Below are positions 54,833 through 64,000 of a stretch of DNA of 64,000 nt, piece after piece. This DNA comes from Lasiosphaeria ovina. Lineage: Eukaryota > Ascomycota > Sordariomycetes > Sordariales > Lasiosphaeriaceae. Under the pieces are notes generated by a model. The model worked only from the letters and a program-made list of their open reading frames with translations. It was not told the origin of the DNA and did no database searches. Numbering within the stretch: the first letter of the stretch is position 1; the number at the start of each line of letters is the position of its first letter. The stretch is from positions 682,001 to 746,000 of the forward strand of contig JAULSN010000007.1 of NCBI GenBank assembly GCA_033439765.1, written 5' to 3'. The translations under genes were made by a program, and so were the position numbers.

Positions 54833-57267
54833 GTAGGCAACGTCTTCTACACCGTAGGTACATCGCGCGCTGGCGCCAAGCTACTAAAAACTGACTTTTC
54901 GCATTAAAAAACACATTAAATCCTAGGATGAAGCTAGCGCACCCAAGTTCAGATTAATTATAATAAATCAATCGCGGTCGTATTATAATTATACAACTAC
55001 GTCGCCGTCACCAACGTTAATATACTTCCAAATATAGTAATTATCACTCAAGGTAGTAGATTCGCTCAAATCGTTCATTTCTATAGTAAAACCCGAGTAC
55101 CCGGTATATATTATTACTTACGTAATATACCCAAAATATAATAAAAACCTACCCTGCCTACGCATCGTCAAGTTTATCAGTTCGTTATACCTTAAATAAT
55201 ATAGCCAAGGCCCTCATAGTCCGGCGAGTCGATATACTACGTATTAATGCCTTTATAATGCCCCCTCGGGCCCTATATGCCGTGGGCGGTGTAGCCTACG
55301 TACCAGATGAAGCCCGAGGTGTAGATTCCCGTAATACCGAGGCAATACGGCCGCCCCGGCTGCCCGCACTACCCTTCTTTACCCGGGATCCGCCGCGACC
55401 GCCGTGTCCGCCGCGACCGCCACGAGTAGGCGGGGGCGGTATAAGGCTATTCATAGTACGTAATACCCGTATAGGCGCGTTATCCCTAGTGTTTTCCATA
55501 TCCCTACGATCTCTATTATCTTCCTATTATAGGTTAATACCCTCCTATTATAAGGCATTCCGTCGAATAGATAGATTTAAGCCGCTGGCCCGGCTAGTTA
55601 AGGTGGCTACCGGGGTCGATATAGCTACCGGGGTCTATATCGGTGCCGGTGTTACCGGCTCTATTAATAACGGAGCCGTAGACCGAGGAGCCTAAGTGTC
55701 TAGGGCAAATACGGTTGAGCCTCGCGGTCTACCCCGTAGGCGAGTAATACGGTCGAATTCGTAGAACCTTATATACTAGTCCTTATTACGTATAGACCTC
55801 TCTAACTATTAATATAGGTGAAAATCCAGCTTATTAAGGACTAATTTACCCTCTATACCCCTCTTAATACGAGGCCGGCTATCTATATATCGTTTAAGAA
55901 GGTTATAACTATATAATATACCGTACTACGTACTAAACTACCCGGTATAGGGCTATAGGGGGGCCGGGGCCGGCTTTTCCTATATAGGCGCGGTACCGAG
56001 TATAATCCTATATTATTCGGTAATCTTTTTTATCGCCTTCCTTATAATATCGAGGGTAATATCGCCGATTTATTATTTACCTAAGTAGTTACGCCTAAGG
56101 TTGAATTTCTCGTTCTTCCGGGTATTAGTAATAGTCTCCTTTATCTCGTCGACTATTTTGAAGGATTATATAACTATATTAAGAATAGTACTATTACCTA
56201 TAATAATAAAGCTCTTAAAGAAGCGATTAATCGCTTTAACTAGTAATATAATTTAGTAACCGAAATTAAGGCGTTTATTTATATAATAAGTTATCTACTC
56301 TCAAGCGATAAGTATATAAGTCTCCTTAATATAATTAAGTATTTTTACTTATTAAGGAAAAAATACCTTTATCTTTTCGTATACTAAGTTAAAGCCCTCG
56401 AGGGTCGGGGTATAAAGGATATACTCCTAAAGCTTATAAATCCCGGCCCGAAAGTACTTAATAATATTAGGGATAGGTCTAAGGTCTTAATCGGCTCAGC
56501 GATTAAGTTTATTAATAATATTTTAGTTATCTTTATCGCGGTTATTATTAGGGTCGTTATTATTAATATATTAGTTTCTATCTACCTAGCTAGCTTAGGT
56601 ATTTTAAGCTATATATATAGTATTTACCTACGCCGCGGCCTACTTATCCTATTTACGTTTAACTTATAGGATTATATTCTTATTAATATAGAAAATATAG
56701 ATTTAAGGGTATATATTAAGGTAAATACGAACTACCGTATTCTTTATCGCGTTATCGAAGTCGGTTAAAGTAACTACCGGTTTACTAGCTCCGATTTCCT
56801 TATAACGCTTATTAACTTTATCTATTAGCTAATTAAAACCTTCTTAACGCTTATTATTAATAAGCCCGAATATATAGCTAAAGACCTTATTAAGGCTATT
56901 AAGGTTATATATTTAGAAGAAAGCGAGCCCCTTATTATTCGTCTTATATATATTATTATATATCTAAACCTAGGGATATAACTTCTATATCTTCTCGGAC
57001 TAAGGATTAGACTAAAATAAACCCTCTAGCTTTATCTTTTCTTTATCTACTTATAGGCCTTTATATTATATTCCTTTCTTATTAAGTATCTCTATTATAG
57101 CCTAAAAAGGAAGGTGGCCGCCGAGACTATCCTACTTTAAGGTATAGCGAAGGTTCCGGAGTTATCTAGTAGTAAAGGTAAGGCCGGGAAAACGCTTCCG
57201 TATTTTAATCTCAATATTACGATTCGTAATACTCGGCTTATTAAGGAAGGTTAATATAAATACCTTC
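54833..57267 (-). mobile_element. Unidentified RIP-affected repeat-like DNA
   Basis: AT-rich with stops in all frames. The only low-RIP part (55250-55500) holds a 67-codon minus-strand frame 55296-55499 (MENTRDNAPIRV...PPPPTRGGRGGHGGRGG) with an RGG-rich, nucleic-acid-binding composition, upstream of which a decayed frame continues. Possibly a gag or LINE ORF1 remnant; I could not assign the family. Confidence 0.4.
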
Positions 57268-57566
57268 TATAGGAATAACCGATTAATTAGAGTTACGGAG
57301 GCTGAGGCGGCTCGGCGGGCCGTATAGCCCTGATTAGTCAGTTAGGAAGAATAGTGGGCCTGGCCCGGACATACGGGTCACCTGCCCTAGCACGTAACCT
57401 TAGTATGTACGGACCATCCACCCTATGGACAGCCCACTCCCCCAAAACCACTAAGCACCCTATAACCCTAGTGAATAGAAGAGAGTAGAATACAACTATA
57501 TCACCACCCCTACCTTTCGTAACGGTTATTATAATGACTATTATAAATGACCTTATCATTCTAATA
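57268..57566 (+). repeat. Copia 5' LTR, third copy (299 bp)
   Basis: Inverted relative to the other two LTRs; the same primer-binding-region sequence follows on its right side. Confidence 0.9.
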
Positions 57567-58772
57567 CTAATTAGTGGTTAACCGACTAGGTTAACCGTAG
57601 AATAGTAAAGAGTCCGATAGCGGTAGTGATTGTAATCCCTATAGTTACTAGATAGGAAGCGGCACGAAGGACTATATTCGAGAGAGCACTGAATACGTAG
57701 AAAGCTTAATTGAACGTAGGACTACGAGCGCGAGAGAGACTCTTCAACGTACGGGACAACCGAGACGAAGACCTTAAGGGTAGTCGAAAGAAAGGCCTTA
57801 CGCCCTACTTGGCTATCTACGTCCATCACGCAAATAACCCCTCGCGAAGGATCTAACTAGCTAGAAAGAAAGGCTTAACCCTACTCAGCTAATTAAGGTC
57901 CCTCGATAAAGACAAGTACAATAACGAGCCTACGTACTAGCGCCCGCGTTATTAGTATTACCGACCCGACCTAGGAAGGGAAGGACTTCAACCCTATAGA
58001 TGAATAATAGGCTACGCCAAAGAGGCTTAATACCTACTTAATCGACTATATCGAGATCTATAATAACTAGGAACTACGAGACCAAACCTTATTCGTAGCC
58101 TTCCGGACCGACTTTATCGACTAGACCGAAGCCTACTTCAAAACCCTCGATAAGACCCTCCGTACCAACCTCAAATACTTCCTCAAAGATTATAGTATCT
58201 ATATTAATAACGAAGGTATTATATTATAGTAGCTCTTTATACTAGCCTAGGGCAAGAAGGCCTCCGAGTGGCTAGAAGAGGAAGTTGAACTATATAACGA
58301 GGAGAGAGGAATGAAGTTCCAGTTAAAATAGAACCCGCACTTTTCCGGATTATCAGCAAACCCTATAAGAACCTCGGTACCGTTAAAGGGCACCCCTAGG
58401 GCCTAGTTAAGCTTAATAACCCCGGCCCCCGTACTAGTAGGAACTAATAAGCTGAATTCGATTAATAAAGACAACCCCGATATACCTCCACTCGATATAG
58501 CTAATATACCTCTATACCTGAGTAACGCAGTACTACTACCGCTATCGCGAATACTAATAGACCTTATAAAGATATATACCGACGAAGATAAGTTTGGAGG
58601 CGAACGCTACGATATTTTGGACTCGAAAGTTAAGATCTTCGGAGCGTACTACCAGATTATCGGTATCCCTTAATAGCTATATTATAAGGTATACTTAGTT
58701 ATACTTAAGGATAGAGCTAAATAGTTCTATTTCGACCGGTTAATATAAGAGAACCTTACTTTTAACGAGATT
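57268..58772 (+). mobile_element. Second Copia copy, opposite orientation, 5' part only
   Basis: LTR 57268-57566 (299 bp, TATAGGAAT...ATTCTAATA) followed by the leader and gag start, collinear in reverse with 51982 down to about 50790 of the first copy. The gag-like region from about 57990 is readable but has many stops. Similarity ends abruptly at about 58772, next to the Gypsy LTR. Confidence 0.88.
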
Positions 58773-58793
58773 ATCACCGCATAGTCGATTTAA

Positions 58794-61700
58794 TGAGACA
58801 GGGCTACACTAATCATCGCTGTATTCGTAGAATCTAAAGCTAAGGAAAGAAAAAGAAAAGAAAGTTTCAAAAGGCTACGCGGTACGCGGAGAAGTGGGCT
58901 AGGTTTTGTGGGTTACGTAGTAGGACTTAGTACGGGCTACTAATAGCGGGGTTGCTTAATCAGCTCGAGTCGTATAGCGTACAACCGATTAGGGCCACCC
59001 TAATATCCTTCGCACCTACCGTAATACTACCCCCGGGTTAGAAAAAAGCTTCGCCTTAAAGCTTAACCCCCCCTAGCTTATCGACGTCGGGTTATCCTAC
59101 GTAGCGGATAACCTTTTACTATAGGTTTATTATCGTCTTAGTATAGTTCTTCGAACCTATCCCCCTTAGCTACTTATAGCCACTTATCGAGCCGTATAGG
59201 CGGTCCGGCTTTATCGAGGTAGGTATCGTAATATTCTTTTAGGAGAATTAGGGAGTTCTTGAAGTCTTCGGCGTAATACTAGGTAGTATCGGGAGCCTAC
59301 CCGCGCTATTGAACTTGGTACTAGAGTTTTCTATAGTACGACCGCGATATTAATACCTATTCTACGATCTATTCTTACTTATTATTAATCGTCTCTCCTT
59401 CCGGGTTTGAGTCCTCCTAATTAAGTAGTAGGTTATTTAGGTATAAGCGTAGGCGGTCCGCGTAGAATATATCGGTCCCTCATTATCCCTTAGGTATTTC
59501 TAGTTTATAGTCGTACCCGTTAGGGCCGGACTTCTCTAGAACCTTAAAGTATTATTATATTAATAGGAAGTCTAGTTTTAAGCTAGGCCGATCGGTCGAC
59601 TATATCTTTTTAATTATATAGACTTAGTTATTAATATCGAAGTCGGGTATTTAATAATACTTATTAGCTTCTTAGGTTTAGTACTCTTATACCTTTATAA
59701 TAGTATCCTTTATAATATTAATATATCCCTCTAGGGTTTTAGCCATTTCCTAGGCCTCTTATCGGGTTATCTTCTCCGATTACTAGAGGTCGGGGTCGGA
59801 GAGGTCCGTTCTTCTTATCTAATTATAGTATATTAGTATAGGGAAACTAAAAAGGACCTCGTACGGCTAGAGTTCTATACTATCTTAAGGAGTTGAATTC
59901 TAGACCGCGTCTATAGCCGGTATAAATTTCGACTAATTATCCTAATAGTAAGAGATAAATATTCGTAATCGTTAATCGATCTACTAGTAGAGGTTTTCTA
60001 CTTATCTTACGGTTTATTTATACCTAGAGGATAATAATTTCTAACGGATCCCTAGGAGCTTTATTAACTCGTCTATAAATTCAGAGATAAACTAAGGACC
60101 TCGATTATTAATAACTTTAGAGGGTAACCCGAATATACGATATAGTCCCTTATAGTATATATGGACGACCTCGACTATTATAATAATAGAATAATACGGT
60201 ATATATTAAGAGGCTTTACTTAAGTAATTAATAATTATAAAGAGGTTATTATACCCGTATTTATCCTTTAGTAGAGACTTGAAGTTAACGACTAATCCGC
60301 TCTAGATTCTCTAAGGTAGCGGAATCGGGTATAATAGACTAGGAGTCTTATCTCGTAGGACTTTAGCGGACGTATATTTATAGTTAGCGACGAATCTATT
60401 TATATCGGTACTTAGACCCGCCTACTAGTAGAGTTCCTTTAATATTTTCCGTATTTTATTCCTTCTAGGGTAGACTAAGGGAAGTCGGGAATATATTTTA
60501 TCGATAATTCGAGTACGTAGTTACGCTACGTCTAGTACAACGAGCCTATCGTTCCTAAGGAGGAGGCCGTTACGAGTTATCGATAGCTAGTTACCTTCCT
60601 AATCTTTAAGTACCTTTATACGATAGACCGATAGGGAATCGTCGGATCTATTAGCTTCGAGTAGCTCGTTAAGGAGTTTATACCCTAAAGACGACGGTAT
60701 TTCTAAGATTAGGGCTATTAACGGCGTTACCTCTACTATCGATAAGTACTCCGTCGTCTTTACTAGTACGCCGTCGTAATCCTACTAAAATATCTAGATA
60801 GTACGATAGGCGTCCTATCGTTCCTTTTGAGTCTTTAGCTCGTAAGAGCGTCGGGTTAGGGCGTCTACCGTAACGTTTAGCGCTCCCGGACGATAGAGTA
60901 TTCGGAAGTAGAAACTAGTAAGTTCTTCTACCTAACTAGCCTACCTTATATTAAGCCGTTATTTAATTATAAAGTACTTAAGTATATCGTTATCTAAGAA
61001 GATAATAAATAACTCTTTATATTATAGGCCTACTAGCTCGCTCCGCTAATATTAGAGAGATCGGATAATTACTAGTAACTCCTTATCGTAAATAAAATAG
61101 TTAAGTTCGGCCCCCTTTATTATTTTAGAATAAAAGGCTACTAGGTACTACTCGTCTCTATATTTCTAACTTAAAACTCCGGTAACTACCCCTCCCGAGG
61201 AGTCGGTCTTAATACGGGTTTGCCGACCGTATTCGAAATACTTTAAGACCGGTACTAATATTAGACGGGCTTTTAACTCGTTAAAGGCTAGTTAATAGTC
61301 GTCGTTCTATCTAAATACTTCCCCTTTCTTCGCTAGAGCTACGAGCGGCTTCGTAACCTAACTATACTTACGAATGAATCGGCGGTAGAAGTTATAGAAT
61401 TTAAGGAAGGATTATACTCCCCTTAGATCGTTCAGCTCCGGCTAATCTCGTATAATATCCGTTTTAGAGGGATCGACTAATACCTTATCGACTCTAATAA
61501 TAAAGCCTAAGTACTTAGTTTCCTTTATATAGAATTCGTACTTATTTATATTAGCCTATAGGCCGGCCTCCCGTAATCGTTATAGGATAAGTCGTATATA
61601 ATAGACGTACTCTTCCTCGGAGTCTAAATAGACTAAGATATTATTAAGGTAAGCGCTATAGAAATCGTCGAGGTAGCCTATTAAAGAGTTATTAATAAAA

Positions 61701-61858
61701 CGTTAAAATATTACTAGATTATTAGTAAGGCTAAAGGGTATAACCTTATAGCTAAAGGTCCTATAACGGGTATAAAACGTTATTAATTACTCGTCGTCTA
61801 AATATATACGGATTCTATAGAATACTTAGCGGATATCGATCTTTATAAAGATACGGGC
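58794..61858 (-). mobile_element. Gypsy (chromovirus-type) element A, 3' part, RIP-degenerate
   Basis: Minus-strand coding order, right to left: reverse transcriptase (about 61850-61380; KIDIR, FLKFYNFYRRFI, and the active-site box reading YLNNIL at about 61636-61650 where YLDDIL is expected), RNase H, integrase (about 60600-59950; GLPSKVINNRGPQFISEFID near 60100) and a C-terminal chromodomain-like part (about 59460-59150; LILLKEYYDTYLDKAGPPIR, LDKWL). A probable 3' LTR starts at about 58794 (TGAGACAGGGCTACACTAAT on the plus strand); its inner limit is not defined. The element is cut at 61858 by element B inside the RT domain; its 5' half must lie beyond the window. Confidence 0.85.
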
Positions 61859-64000
61859 TGTGACAGCGGTCAATAGCAACTAGGAAAAGGATCGCTAATA
61901 TAGCTATACCATAGTCTAAGGATTCTAAGGTGAAGAAGAAAGGAAGAAAATCTATAAAGGTGCGATTATAGTCGCGGGGTAAGTATGGGCTAGGGCTCAG
62001 GGAGCACGGACCTCTAGGGCTTACGGGAGGTCACGTACGACTAATCCTAATCGGGGCTAGTAATGAGCTTAAATCCGTGGTGGGGCCTTAGCGCTAGTGC
62101 CGACCGTAATATCACTCCCCCCTTCCGAAAAAGGCTCGCCCTCGAGTCCTTTATATGAAAAGAAAAAAAAAAAATTTATAGCCACTAATAGTAATCGAAC
62201 AAGTAACCTTCTAGAATAAACCGCTTTATTTCTTTCGTATTAATCGGCGTATACGTATAACTCCGGAGTCCATCGCTATATTATCGTCTTCGTAAGGTGG
62301 ATCAATTTCGTCGCGCTCGTACGCCTCGCGCTACTATTATAGTCGCTTCGGCGGGCCTATATTATCGGGGTATTAGTTATGGAAGTCGGCCAACTTTAGG
62401 GGCGTATTCTTGAATCCTAATATATCGTACTACGTTGGATCTGGATCCCATCCGCGCTATTCCACCTAGTATTAGAGTACGTTTCCGTTTATTCGGGAAG
62501 TAATAATCTTATCTACTTCCTATTCCTCCTTATTATTAAATAGCTCTCCTAGCGGGTTATCGTTAGCCTATCCCGGTACGGGGTTATTTAGGTACTTCCT
62601 TAGGCGATCGGCGTGAAATACTAAGGAGCCCTTCTAATCGTCCGGGACTTCTAGTTAGTAGGAGTGTCCTACTATACTAAGGATCTTATAGTGGCGGCGT
62701 ATTAACGGGTAGTCCAGCTTATCGCTCGGGCGGTTAGTAGATTAGGATTTCTTAATAATAAAGACGTAGTCGCCGGGACCGAAGTCAGGTTCCCTACGAT
62801 ACTTATTAGCCTACTTCGCCTACCTCTACTATACTAAACGTATCGTATCTTTAGCTAAGTTGATAAATCCCTATATACGTTTCGCTATATCCTAAGCTTC
62901 TTATCTATTAAGCCGTTCGCGGTAGGGAATAGTAGTATCGAGGAGGGTCCTCGCGCTCTAGTCGAACGGTAAGTTTATCGGGAAACCCATTAGGACCTCG
63001 TATAGGGATAGTCCTATACTATTATATGGTAAGGAGCCTACTACGGCGTCTATAGCGGGTATCGCTCTAGACTAGTTATCCTAATAATAGTTAACGAAAG
63101 GTCGTAGACGTTAGTCGATATATTGGTTTATAATTTCTACTTGGCCGGCACTCTAAGAGTATCTAGTAGAAGAGAGCTTCTACTTAATCCCGAGTAGTCT
63201 AGATATTTCGTCGGTAAAGTCCGCTATGAACTAGGGTCCTCGATCCGATCCGACTTTATAAGGTAATCCGAATACTCGATAGGGTCCCTTATAGTATATT
63301 AGGGTAGCGTCCTTAGCCGTAGCGTTCTTATAATAGGGGATATATTAGGGTTACTTACTAAGTCTATCTACTATTACGAGAATATTATCGAATCTATATC
63401 GGTCTAGGGGTTGGCTTTTAAAGTTAATAACTATCGAAGACTAAGGCCGGAGTAGAATAGGTAAGGGATATAGTAAACTAGGGGTCTTATCCCTAGGGTG
63501 GCGTACTGGTTAGTAGGCTATATAGTTCGTAACGTATTAGTTAGAGAATATCCTTATTTCGGGCTACTAATAGTATAGCTTTAAGAGTTTAAAAGTTTTA
63601 TTACGCCCGGGATAAGCCGTAATAATCCTATTATAAACCTCTTTTATAAGTAATATCCGGAGGTTATCCTTTCCTAAGACTACCAGTTTTCTATCGCGCG
63701 TAAGGAGTCCTAATTCGGATAGGGCGAACTTGGTATCTCCCTATTACGCTCTCTCTCGTTATACGCTTATCTCCGGATCCTTATAATTAGCGGTAATAAT
63801 CTCGTCGATAACTTCGATACCTAAAGGTTAAGCTAGCGGTTCGTCGTTCTTTAGGAGGGAGATCTTTAGGGCTAGCGTACTAGTCTACTCCGGGGAGGGG
63901 AGCTTATCTCCTTTATCCTAGGCTAGTATACTAATTTGTCCCTCTAGTAGCTTAAAGATCCGTATATAACGTTCCGCTTTACGCTTCGCTTTAATAGTAA
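61859..64000 (-). mobile_element. Gypsy element B, inserted in element A (partial, runs off the edge)
   Basis: Starts TGTGACAGCGGTCAATAGCA at 61859, the outer end of a probable 3' LTR. Further right on the minus strand: chromodomain-like part (about 62660-62430), integrase with RFDNILVIVDRLSK (about 63380) and upstream pieces to the edge. The LTR differs from that of element A, so this is another family or subfamily. It interrupts the RT of A between bases 61858 and 61859. Confidence 0.8.

Noticed and set aside
55258..55695. Plus-strand 145-codon Pro/Arg-rich frame
   Set aside because: The minus-strand RGG-rich reading of the same bases is the more protein-like; the plus frame runs into RIP-type sequence without a domain.
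46345..64000. Starship or other giant cargo element
   Set aside because: No tyrosine recombinase or cargo genes are seen; the content is explained by ordinary LTR and pogo elements.

Overview
The window looks like nuclear DNA of a filamentous ascomycete, probably a Sordariomycete and possibly Chaetomiaceae-like. The reasons are short (50-150 bp) GT-AG introns with CTGAC/CTAAC-like branch sites, GC-rich coding exons, plant-cell-wall enzymes (GH67, AA9-CBM1, relic GH5), and an AT-rich block with the marks of repeat-induced point mutation (RIP: loss of CpA/TpG, gain of TpA, stops everywhere). Lineage is inference; no marker gene settles the genus.

Layout. (1) 1-10.5 kb is a normal gene zone: the 3' part of a Ser/Thr-rich multi-pass membrane protein (DUF3433-like), a 64-residue predicted lipidated microprotein, secreted alpha-glucuronidase (aguA, GH67), and divergently from it the proteasome ATPase Rpt4. 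(2) 10.5-15 kb shows no convincing gene. (3) 15-25.8 kb alternates broken and intact genes: a large DUF3638/DUF3645 pseudogene, an intact AA9 lytic polysaccharide monooxygenase with CBM1, a GT15 mannosyltransferase pseudogene, and a fungal rhodopsin-like 7TM protein. (4) 27-37.3 kb holds a ferric reductase, a small Cys/His protein, a dUTPase/dCTP-deaminase-like protein, an orphan STAND-type N-terminal domain, and a secreted protein joining a tyrosinase-like (type-3 copper) region to a VWA domain. (5) 37.3-45.8 kb is a graveyard: F-box, O-methyltransferase, GMC oxidoreductase, GH5-CBM_X2 and FAD-linked oxidase relics, several with Gln-to-stop changes of RIP type. (6) 45.9-64 kb is a nested transposon island: a complete Copia element (299-bp LTRs, AATTT target duplication), a pogo/Fot1-like DNA transposon with 47-bp inverted repeats, relics of both types, a second truncated Copia copy, and at least two nested chromodomain Gypsy elements running off the right edge.

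How it fits together: aguA, AA9 and the dead GH5 belong to biomass degradation; the ferric reductase serves reductive iron uptake and could also supply reduced metal at the surface. Pseudogenes become more frequent and more RIP-like toward the transposon island, which suggests decay spreading from repeats into neighbouring single-copy DNA.
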